The notes beneath the pieces are model-generated. The model worked only from the letters and a program-made list of their open reading frames with translations. It was not told where the DNA came from and did no database searches. A program made the position numbers and the translations under genes. This document shows positions 19,069 to 26,378 of a stretch of DNA of 64,000 nucleotides, piece after piece; positions within the stretch are counted from its first letter, which is position 1, and each line of letters begins with the position of its first letter. This DNA is from Jeotgalibacillus aurantiacus (lineage in GTDB: Bacteria; Bacillota; Bacilli; Bacillales; Jeotgalibacillaceae), in NCBI RefSeq assembly GCF_020595125.1, contig NZ_JACNMS010000002.1, positions 806,001-870,000 on the forward strand, written 5' to 3'.

Positions 19069-19157
19069 GCTGTTTTGGATTAACATTTCATCAGTTTTAT
19101 AAACAATGTGAAAGGTATCCAAATGATCCCGGACCGGCTCATTTTAGAAGCCCAAAT

Positions 19158-19190
19158 AAAATACCTCAGCACCTAAGCGCTGAGGTATTT
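19158..19190. terminator. terminator at the end of the carotenoid operon
   Basis: ATACCTCAGC pairs with GCTGAGGTAT and is flanked by A and T runs on both sides, so it can act on the minus-strand crt operon. Confidence 0.8.
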
Positions 19191-19207
19191 TTACCTGCCT
19201 TAATAAC

Positions 19208-20035
19208 CTATGATGATAGCAACCTGTCCTTCTCTCTCGAAGACACATAGTTTTTAACCGTAAACACATTATACTCATTTTTCCGTATTTCATCGAGAAT
19301 CGCACGATACAATACAGCAGCTCCTTTTACAGGTGGCCTGCTGTAAACCGGATAAAGGTGCATCTTCGCCATCGCAGCATCATAATGCTGCTCAGCAAGC
19401 CCCGCAAGCTCCTCCCATACAGCATTAAACTGTTCACCGCCGATACGCTCATATAACCGTTCCTCTGAATATTGATGACGGTTCATGACGTCCTTCGGCA
19501 GATATACACGATTTCGCTCCAGATCTTCTCCAACATCTCTTAAAATGTTGGTAATTTGCATCGCATATCCAAGCTGGACTGCACTTTCCCTTAACTCTTT
19601 TTCGTTGTCAGGGGCAAGCACAGGCAGGAGCATCAGCCCTACCGTACTGGCTACGTGATACGAATAATCCAGTACATCATCAATGGTTCTGTAATCCCTG
19701 TGAGCAAGGTCCATCTTCTGCCCCTTCACCATATCCTGAAAAGCCTGGACATTCATATCATATTTTGAAAATACATCAGCGAGGGCGACCCACCTGGCAT
19801 TTGAAGAATCAACGTGTCCATTCAGGAAATTGGCGAACTCCTGTTCAAAGATCCTTAACTCTTCTTCCGGGAATTCACTTTCATCCACGATGTCATCAAC
19901 CGTTCGGCAAAAGCCGTAAATGGCCCACACGGCTCTCCTCTGATCGCCGGGAAGCAGAGAAAATGCACGATGAAATGTTTTGGAATGCTCTTTTATAATG
20001 TTCTCACATTCTTTATAAGCTTTCGTCAGTTCCAT
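19208..20035 (-). CDS. crtM: dehydrosqualene/phytoene synthase CrtM
   Basis: Head-to-head prenyl synthase of 275 aa. The two aspartate-rich motifs are DDIVDE near residue 50 and DVGEDLERN near residue 160, with YLPKDVM following, as in CrtM of C30 carotenoid producers. It likely joins two farnesyl diphosphates to 4,4'-diapophytoene. The ATG at 20035 lies inside the last codons of the upstream crtN (23-nt overlap), with GGAAAGG about 11 nt upstream. Length and neighbours favour C30 rather than C40 chemistry, but this is inferred. Confidence 0.87.
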   Translation of the reverse strand: MELTKAYKECENIIKEHSKTFHRAFSLLPGDQRRAVWAIYGFCRTVDDIVDESEFPEEELRIFEQEFANFLNGHVDSSNARWVALADVFSKYDMNVQAFQDMVKGQKMDLAHRDYRTIDDVLDYSYHVASTVGLMLLPVLAPDNEKELRESAVQLGYAMQITNILRDVGEDLERNRVYLPKDVMNRHQYSEERLYERIGGEQFNAVWEELAGLAEQHYDAAMAKMHLYPVYSRPPVKGAAVLYRAILDEIRKNEYNVFTVKNYVSSREKDRLLSS

Positions 20036-21494
20036 GCTTGATCTCATCCTTTCCGTGAACCATTTTTTCGATCCCATCCGCTAATAACTTCGCTCCCTGC
20101 ATCACAATCGGCACACCGCCGCCCGGATGCACAGACGCTCCGACAGCAAACACATTTTTTAATTCCGGATACGGCTGAAACTGAGGCCTGAATGGACCCG
20201 ACTGAAACAGTGTAGGAGCAATACCAAAGCTTCCTCCTGCATACAACCCTTCCATCTTTGCCTCTTCCGGTGTCCTGATATCCAGCCAATTCAGCCGTTC
20301 TTTTAAATCTGTAAACCCCTGCTTCTCCATTCGGGACAACACCTGCTCGGCAAGTCTGTCCTTTTCCTTCTTCCAGTCAATTGTATCTCCTGACGGAACA
20401 GGGATGAGTACATAGAGAACGCTCTCGCCTTCAGGTGCCAGAGTGGCATCAACAATTGAAGGGTTGAAGACATAATAAGACGGATCTTCCGGAATCCTCT
20501 GTTCCTTAAAAATCTGGTTCATATTACGTTCAAAGTTCTCACCCATATAAAACTGGTGTATCTTCTTTTCGACATAACTCCCCTTAATTCCTGCATATAA
20601 AAGCATACAACCTGAAGATGGCTGATACTGACGCCCCTGCTGTCTGACCAGCTTTTCTGCAATTGGAAAATCACCATTTAATACAACGGCATCTGTTTGT
20701 TCAAGAGTACCGTTATATTTAATGTAGGAAGCCTTTCCAGCCTCAATAACAACCTCTTCGACATTTGCTTTTTTGACGATGCGAACACCCTGCTTATCCA
20801 TTGCACGTTCAAGAACGTCAATAAGACTCGCATAACCGCCTTTTACATAATAAATCCCGTGCTCATGTTCACTGTAGGATACGAGCGAATAAATACCCGG
20901 TGTTGCAAATGGATTGCCTCCTATATATAACGTCTGGAGTGCATAAGCCGTTTTCAGACGGTCGTCAGTAAAATACGTCTGAAGCTGTTTTGATACTGAG
21001 CGGAATGCTTTCAGTTTTCTCAGTGAGTTAAGCGTGGCTGGCTGAATGGTCTGCCATCGCGTTAAAAAGGACTGCTCCAGAAAACGCGGCTTACCCTCGT
21101 TAAATCTGTAAGTCATATCCGCCATAAACTGTTTAAAACCAGTTTCCTCTCCCGGAAATACCCTGCTGATTTCCGCCATCTGTTTGTCTTTATCACGATA
21201 TTTCGTGTAGGTCGTTCCGTCAGCGAAATGAATATCGTAAAGCGGATCGCATTCAATCAGTTCGTAGTCATTTTCATGAACGCCCGCTTCCTTTAAAATA
21301 GCTTTCAGCATATCAGGAAGCAGAACAATCGTTGGCCCCTTATCGATTTTAGCGTCACCATGATGGTGAAAAGCCAATCGCCCACCTAATGCAGCTTCCT
21401 TTTCAAAAAGCGTCACGTTAAACCCTTTAACAGACAAAAGTAACGCAGACATCATGCCGCCTATTCCGCCGCCTATAATTGATATGTTTTTCAT
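20013..21494 (-). CDS. crtN: carotenoid desaturase/oxygenase, CrtN family, second gene
   Basis: FAD-dependent enzyme of the CrtI/CrtN family, 493 aa. It has the N-terminal dinucleotide motif IIGGGIGGMMSA, GPTIVLLPDM, LYIGGNP and a C-terminal VGASVHPGGGVPIVMQGAK signature. The LYIGGNP and FGIAPTLFQS stretches resemble staphylococcal CrtN, while the VGASVHPGGG end also fits CrtP-type oxygenases, so I cannot say which step it performs. Its ATG overlaps the upstream stop as ATGA, meaning translational coupling. It is the middle gene of a three-gene operon. Confidence 0.8.
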   Translation of the reverse strand: MKNISIIGGGIGGMMSALLLSVKGFNVTLFEKEAALGGRLAFHHHGDAKIDKGPTIVLLPDMLKAILKEAGVHENDYELIECDPLYDIHFADGTTYTKYRDKDKQMAEISRVFPGEETGFKQFMADMTYRFNEGKPRFLEQSFLTRWQTIQPATLNSLRKLKAFRSVSKQLQTYFTDDRLKTAYALQTLYIGGNPFATPGIYSLVSYSEHEHGIYYVKGGYASLIDVLERAMDKQGVRIVKKANVEEVVIEAGKASYIKYNGTLEQTDAVVLNGDFPIAEKLVRQQGRQYQPSSGCMLLYAGIKGSYVEKKIHQFYMGENFERNMNQIFKEQRIPEDPSYYVFNPSIVDATLAPEGESVLYVLIPVPSGDTIDWKKEKDRLAEQVLSRMEKQGFTDLKERLNWLDIRTPEEAKMEGLYAGGSFGIAPTLFQSGPFRPQFQPYPELKNVFAVGASVHPGGGVPIVMQGAKLLADGIEKMVHGKDEIKHGTDESL

Positions 21495-23002
21495 ACAGCA
21501 CCATCCGCCACAGGTGCATGCTGTTTTCTTTCCTGTGTAAGTAAGTTTGTCGTAATTCTTGCTGACTCCAGTATGGTTGGCAGTCCGCTTCCCGGATGGG
21601 TTCCTCCACCGACAAGCCACGTGTTTCCAAGTTCCTCGAATTTGTTGTGCGGCCGTAGCGTCATCATCTGGCTTAGCTGATGGCCGAGGCTGAATGTTGC
21701 CCCTTTATACACATTAAAGTCCATTTCCCAATTGATTGGACTGATGATTCTTTCTGTTTCAATATGATCACGTAACCCTTTAAACCCTGTTTTCTTCTCA
21801 ACTGAATCAAGCACAAGATCACGGAACGTATCCTGATGCTGTTCCCAATCAAGCTTACTCATGTTATTCGGTACCGGTGCGAGAATATAAATAGCTGATT
21901 TCCCTTCCGGAGCGAGTGTAGGGTCCGTTACTGAGGCGTTTTGAATATAGATGGAAGGATCATCGGACATAACATAGTCCTGCATAATCTCATCCACATT
22001 CTTTTTATAATCCTCAGCAAAAGAAATCGTATGGTGAGGTAAATCATATGTTTTATCAACACCCAGGTAAATCATAAAAGTAGAGCAGGAGTATTTTTTG
22101 GCCTCGAGCTTTTTAGGGCTGAATTTTTTTAACTTACCTTCGTCAACGAGGTTCGTCATCACGTGCGCAAAATCCCCATTAATGACCACATCATCCGCTT
22201 CCACTTCTTTCCCGGACTCAAGAATAAGACCTGTTACATTGTTCTGATTATCAAAAAGCAGTTTTTTCACACCACTGTTCAAGTGAATGCGCGCACCATG
22301 TTCTTCAGCCACCTTCGCCATCGCCTTTGACAGCTGATTCACACCGCCAATCGGGTGGAAAATGCCGTATTCATGCTCCATAAAGGACAGGATGGAAAAT
22401 GCACCAGGGCATTCCCATGGTGACATGCCAAGATATTTAGCCTGAAAAGTAAAGCCGAGCTTCAGCTGTTCATGCTGAAAATATTTACTTAATACATCAT
22501 ACAGGCTTTTACCGAGAGACAGCTCCGGCAACGCCTTCAGCACCTTTAGCGTCAGGTAATCGGAATAACGGTCCATTTTGCTTTGAAGAATCGGGCGGAG
22601 CGCATCCATTTTCTTACGGGTATCATTCATAAATGCATCATAACCCTTTTCATCCCCGGGAAAGAAATGACGGATCTGTTCCTTCATTTTCTCGGGATCA
22701 CGATACATTTTCACCTGTTTATCAGGAAATACGAGCTCGTACATCATGTCCAGCTCCTGAAGATCCACATAATCGTGCAGATCCCTCCCAGCCTCCTGAA
22801 ATAGCTCTTCAGCGATCTCCGGCATGCTTAAAAATGTCGGACCTACATCAAATGTATAACCGTTTTGTGTAAAAGAACTGTTTCGCCCTCCTACAAACGG
22901 GTGTTTTTCATAAACATCTACTTCATATCCCTTTGAAGCAAGCAGCATGGCTGCCGCGAGACCCCCCGGTCCTGCTCCGATCACAGCGATTGAGCGGCTC
23001 AT
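21491..23002 (-). CDS. carotenoid desaturase/oxygenase, CrtN family, first gene
   Basis: FAD-dependent CrtI/CrtN family protein of 503 aa, starting at the ATG at 23002 with GGAGG 7 nt upstream. Motifs are VIGAGPGGLAAAMLLAS, VGPTFLSMPE, a central PWECPGAFSILSFMEHEYGI and the C-terminal VGGGTHPGSGLPTILESAR. It is clearly paralogous to the next gene but quite different from it, suggesting one desaturates diapophytoene and the other oxidises or desaturates further (CrtNb/CrtNc type). No glycosyl- or acyltransferase of staphyloxanthin synthesis is in the window. Confidence 0.8.
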   Translation of the reverse strand: MSRSIAVIGAGPGGLAAAMLLASKGYEVDVYEKHPFVGGRNSSFTQNGYTFDVGPTFLSMPEIAEELFQEAGRDLHDYVDLQELDMMYELVFPDKQVKMYRDPEKMKEQIRHFFPGDEKGYDAFMNDTRKKMDALRPILQSKMDRYSDYLTLKVLKALPELSLGKSLYDVLSKYFQHEQLKLGFTFQAKYLGMSPWECPGAFSILSFMEHEYGIFHPIGGVNQLSKAMAKVAEEHGARIHLNSGVKKLLFDNQNNVTGLILESGKEVEADDVVINGDFAHVMTNLVDEGKLKKFSPKKLEAKKYSCSTFMIYLGVDKTYDLPHHTISFAEDYKKNVDEIMQDYVMSDDPSIYIQNASVTDPTLAPEGKSAIYILAPVPNNMSKLDWEQHQDTFRDLVLDSVEKKTGFKGLRDHIETERIISPINWEMDFNVYKGATFSLGHQLSQMMTLRPHNKFEELGNTWLVGGGTHPGSGLPTILESARITTNLLTQERKQHAPVADGAV

Positions 23003-23042
23003 ATTTTTGCCTCCATTTCTAACGAACATTTTGTGTACATAA

Positions 23043-23104
23043 ATTATACATATGTTATACAGATAGTTGATGTTATTAGTATACACACGTGTCGGGTTGA
23101 AAAC
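23043..23104 (-). promoter_or_regulatory. crt operon promoter region with a possible SigB promoter
   Basis: On the minus strand GTTTTC (23099-23104) and GTGTAT (23081-23086) are 12 bp apart, close to the SigB pattern GTTTAA-N12-14-GGGTAT. A separate TATAAT (23043-23048) gives a possible SigA -10 with a poor -35. TATACA-like hexamers repeat around 23035-23061 and may bind a regulator that I cannot name. Confidence 0.4.
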
Positions 23105-23145
23105 AATTCTGAATGCAGGCCTTCTAAAAGTTAACAAGTATACAG

Positions 23146-23172
23146 AAAAAAGCCGCTAAATAAGCGGCTTTT
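23146..23172. terminator. bidirectional terminator after yisL
   Basis: AAAAAGCCGCT / AGCGGCTTTT stem with A and T runs; the minus-strand yisL stop codon lies at its right edge. Confidence 0.8.
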
Positions 23173-23542
23173 ACATTAAAAAGTTGAATCCTAATGGCAG
23201 GCTGAATCCAAAGTAAAGCGTCACTAAAAGCGCAACGGCAAATAGAATCCACATTACTTTTGTCGGCTTTTGCTTTTTCGTTCGTACAAGGATCATTTCC
23301 ATAAACCCAATTACAAGAATCCCCATCAGGAATTTGACGCCGTAAAGAGCAGCATCGAACTGTGAGTTCAGGAAGAATAACCATGCGCCTGTGAAAACGA
23401 TCAGAATATAAAGAAGGCGGAGAATCATATGTACAATCTTAGCGCCTTTTGCATTGGCTCCTTTATAAAGTGCTAATGCAACGAAAAATAGAATAATACC
23501 TAATACCCACGTTGTGATGTGTAAGTGTGTGTTGTCAAGCAT
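23171..23542 (-). CDS. yisL: DUF1516 membrane protein (YisL-like)
   Basis: Small integral membrane protein of 123 aa with four hydrophobic helices and a short basic loop RTKKQKPTK before the last one. It matches the DUF1516/YisL family, whose role is unknown. The ATG at 23542 has AGGAGG 7 nt upstream; the longer frame to 23674 adds a non-conserved, unsupported leader. In B. subtilis yisK and yisL are neighbours; here they are too, but separated by about 590 bp of repeats. Confidence 0.82.
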   Translation of the reverse strand: MLDNTHLHITTWVLGIILFFVALALYKGANAKGAKIVHMILRLLYILIVFTGAWLFFLNSQFDAALYGVKFLMGILVIGFMEMILVRTKKQKPTKVMWILFAVALLVTLYFGFSLPLGFNFLM

Positions 23543-23661
23543 CCCAAAACCTCCTGATACATAATAGTGAACTATCTCTATGCTACCATATTCCCTTTTT
23601 GTTTTGCTCAAAAACATTGACAGGATTTTGTCTAATGTTTTTGAGGGGATTATTGTAAACC

Positions 23662-23903
23662 GGGTCTCAGACACCCTACGCTTTCATTTGTCCAGCTCCA
23701 GCGACTAGCCCCTCGAGGTCATAAGTCAAAGCTGAACGAGGGCGAAGATCAGCCCTCTTTTCATCTTCGCCTTATGCTTGTCGGGGCTGAACGAGTCGCC
23801 TCCGCTTTTCTAAGGCCGGGCGGTGAGCCAGCTAATGCTGCGCATTACGCTGTCTCACCTGTCGCTTCTCTGCCGCAGGAGTCTTCGGATGTCTCAGCCC
23901 CTC
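23662..23903 (-). repeat. composite hairpin repeat: type A with nested module B
   Basis: Read on the minus strand, a type A element with arms GGGGCTGAGACATCC and GGGTGTCTGAGACCC (12 of 15 pair) contains a second hairpin, module B, inserted in its GAAAGCG-AGG tail. Module B spans about 23695-23800 and has its own arms GCGAC / GTCGC. The same B module, with different arms, occurs at 62995-63095. Confidence 0.75.
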
Positions 23904-23954
23904 AATAAAGTTTTAGAATGTAATTAACAATTACCGTTGTCTTATGGATTCCAG

Positions 23955-24060
23955 ACAGTGTTGTTAAATAAAGCCACAGAGTGGTTAAATAATCGAAAAG
24001 AGTGGTTAAATACTGCGAAAGAGTGGTTAAATAACCACAAAAAGTGGTCAAATAAATGCG
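23955..24060 (+). repeat. 21-bp tandem array 2 (five units)
   Basis: Cores GTTAAATA or GTCAAATA start at 23963, 23984, 24005, 24026 and 24047, exactly 21 bp apart, most preceded by GAGTG. It lies 3' of the yisK-like gene. The array is open in two frames, giving seven-residue repeats such as KEWLNNH, but without a ribosome binding site. Confidence 0.88.
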
Positions 24061-24093
24061 TGCGTACCCTCTCAGGTATACTTATCATTACCA

Positions 24094-24130
24094 AAAAAAC
24101 AGACACCCCATCACGGAGTGTCTGTTTTTT
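24094..24130 (-). terminator. terminator of the yisK-like gene
   Basis: AAAAAACAGACAC is paired with GTGTCTGTTTTTT; it lies 6 bp from the yisK stop codon and works in either direction. Confidence 0.85.
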
Positions 24131-24135
24131 ACTCA

Positions 24136-25044
24136 TTATTCACCAATTTCATTTGTCAGTGTCCCGATACCCTGGACAGACACTTTGACAACATCGCCCT
24201 GTTTAAGGAATTTAGGCGGGTTGAAGCCTTTTCCTACTCCTGCAGGTGTTCCTGTTGCGATGACGTCTCCTGGCTCAAGTGTCATCCCTCTTGAAAGAGT
24301 AGAGATGATGTTTTCGACTGAGAAGATCATGTCTGATGTGTTGCCGTCCTGGCGGATTTCGTCGTTTACTTTTGTGACGATGCTCAGTTTGTTTGGATTT
24401 GGAATTTCATCCTTTGATACAAGGAATGGTCCCATCGGGCATGTTTCATCCAGGCTTTTGCCGAGGAAGAATTGTTTATGTTTTTTCTGAAGGTCGCGGG
24501 CTGTTACGTCGTTTACGATGGTGTAACCAAATACGTAATCAATGGCCTGCTTTTCAGGAATGTTTTTCCCTCTTTTACCGATGACGATGGCCAGTTCACC
24601 TTCGTAATCCAGCTCATTCGTCAATTCCTCGTAGGAAGGAATCAGGCTGCTGTCGCCTGTGATGGATGTTGATGCTTTTGTGAAGACCACAAGATCCTCC
24701 GGCAGATCGCTTTCCAATCCCATTTCAAGCACATGGTCACGGTAGTTTTTGCCGATACACATCACGTTTTTCGGGGTGCGCGGTACTGGCGCTTCCCATA
24801 CGAGGTCATCAAATTTCACTTTATAGCGGGAAACATGATCGCTTTCTTCTGCTGCACGGATGCATTTTCTCACTGTTTCCTGCAGTTCCATTCCGCTTTG
24901 AATACCTTCTAAAAGAGTTGCAGGCACCTGTTCGTTTGGCAGCAGTTCTTTATGAATGCGGACAATATTCCAGGCAGCTTCCTCTCGCTTTACTTTTACT
25001 CCGTAGAGCAGTTTGTCTTCAAAACGGAAAGATAAAAATTTCAT
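24136..25044 (-). CDS. yisK: fumarylacetoacetate hydrolase family protein (YisK-like)
   Basis: FAH-superfamily enzyme of 302 aa. An N-terminal domain of about 90 residues is followed by the catalytic barrel with CIGKNYRDH, the metal-binding glutamates in DYEGELAIVIG, NDVTARD and GDVIATGTPAGVG. B. subtilis YisK is reported to decarboxylate oxaloacetate and to associate with the cell-shape protein Mbl; I carry that over only as a likely activity. TAAGGAG lies 10 nt before the ATG. It has its own terminator. Confidence 0.85.
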   Translation of the reverse strand: MKFLSFRFEDKLLYGVKVKREEAAWNIVRIHKELLPNEQVPATLLEGIQSGMELQETVRKCIRAAEESDHVSRYKVKFDDLVWEAPVPRTPKNVMCIGKNYRDHVLEMGLESDLPEDLVVFTKASTSITGDSSLIPSYEELTNELDYEGELAIVIGKRGKNIPEKQAIDYVFGYTIVNDVTARDLQKKHKQFFLGKSLDETCPMGPFLVSKDEIPNPNKLSIVTKVNDEIRQDGNTSDMIFSVENIISTLSRGMTLEPGDVIATGTPAGVGKGFNPPKFLKQGDVVKVSVQGIGTLTNEIGE

Positions 25045-25112
25045 TTGGTGTACACTCCTTAAAAGTCTGAATTGTTCTTCTATTATACATGCTTTCTATT
25101 ATACTGGCAGAA

Positions 25113-26288
25113 CTATTTTGAGATTTTTTGAGTTTTCGGATATGTTAATTTCCTCCAGAGACTTTCCATTGGTCCCTGTTTAAATTTAGAGAGCCAGATT
25201 TCAGACAGAATGACCTGCATAATAAAGATCCCAAGGGCCATTAATGTCCCTGTCAAAAGCGTCACTTCGCCGTATAAACCGAGTCCATAATTGTAAAAAA
25301 TCAAGGTTCCGAGCACAGACTGCAACAGGTAGTTCGTCAATGACATTCTGCCGGTTTTAGCAAGCGGGCTCAGAAGCTTCGCCACCAGACTGCTTGTCAC
25401 AGCCAGTGCAATAATCGCCATATAAGCAAGAGAAAGCAGCGGTCCTCCTACAAAGTCCTGCATAAAGTCATAGGCGAGATTTGTCTCTGCCCAGTAAGGA
25501 ATTGTTTTAACTGCAAGACCTGCTGCCAAAAAGACAACCGCAAGAACCGCAATCCATTTTTTATTCTCTGAAACTCTCCGAAGCAGTCCCGTTTTGGCAA
25601 TACCCGCACCAATCATCATAAGCGGCAGGATCGCAATGACGATGGAAACAAATCCAGTCGTATTGTTGGCAACCAGCCAGTCATCCATTCTCTGATTGAA
25701 AATCTCACCAAAGGTTCCTGCACCGTAACTGTTGATAGAAGATTCAATCCCCTGAACCGAGCTGAAGTTCGTCACCGTTGTAGGATCAACGGCCGAAGCG
25801 AAAATCAGAATAACTGCCAGCAGTGTCTGCGGCAGAAAATAAATGATAAAACCTAAAATCAGCAGCATTTTACCGCTTAAAGTCAGCATCCAGATTAAAA
25901 AGAATCCCGTCACTGCATAAGTAATCAGAATATCTCCCGACCATACAAGAAAGGCGTGGATGATTCCGATGACCAGTAATACAGCGAGTCTTTTTATGGC
26001 AAAGCCGGTAAAACTCTGCCCCTTCTCTTTCATCCGGTAGTACTGAATGGCAAGACCCGCTCCGAACATCATCGCGAAAATCGGATAAAAGCTCGCCTGG
26101 ACAAACACATTGATAAACCAGTAAGTCTGTGCATTTACCGAATCTCCCCACCATGAGTATGGATCATAATAATAAATCGGTGAGTGAAATGAAATCATGT
26201 TAACGATAAAAATCCCGAGCAGTGAAAATCCTCTCATGACGTCAAGCGCCTGAATTCTGCCCTGCTGTTCCAGTGGCTGAATGCTCAC
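25113..26288 (-). CDS. DUF418 / YeiB-like membrane protein
   Basis: Polytopic membrane protein of 391 aa with about ten helices and the family's opening RIQALDVMRGFSLLGIFIVN, as well as the C-terminal DUF418 block GRMSLTNYLLQS. The function of the family is unknown. I start it at the GTG at 26288, 6 nt after GGAGGG; the ATG at 26294 touches that site. It follows addA by about 90 bp on the same strand and may be read through from it. Confidence 0.82.
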   Translation of the reverse strand: MSIQPLEQQGRIQALDVMRGFSLLGIFIVNMISFHSPIYYYDPYSWWGDSVNAQTYWFINVFVQASFYPIFAMMFGAGLAIQYYRMKEKGQSFTGFAIKRLAVLLVIGIIHAFLVWSGDILITYAVTGFFLIWMLTLSGKMLLILGFIIYFLPQTLLAVILIFASAVDPTTVTNFSSVQGIESSINSYGAGTFGEIFNQRMDDWLVANNTTGFVSIVIAILPLMMIGAGIAKTGLLRRVSENKKWIAVLAVVFLAAGLAVKTIPYWAETNLAYDFMQDFVGGPLLSLAYMAIIALAVTSSLVAKLLSPLAKTGRMSLTNYLLQSVLGTLIFYNYGLGLYGEVTLLTGTLMALGIFIMQVILSEIWLSKFKQGPMESLWRKLTYPKTQKISK

Positions 26289-26378
26289 TTTCATCCCTCC
26301 GCTTTCTCTATTTCAGCTTTGCCTGATGCCCTGTCCCTACGCATGACAAGACTTAACTCGGCGCCGCTCAACCTGACA

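Noticed and set aside
19111-19140. Possible end fragment of a hairpin repeat (TGATCCCGGACCGGCTC)
   Set aside because: Only a few bases match the family's right end and no left arm or core is present.
23937-24188. Repeat-containing protein of 83 codons on the + strand
   Set aside because: The repeats come from the 21-bp array and there is no start signal.
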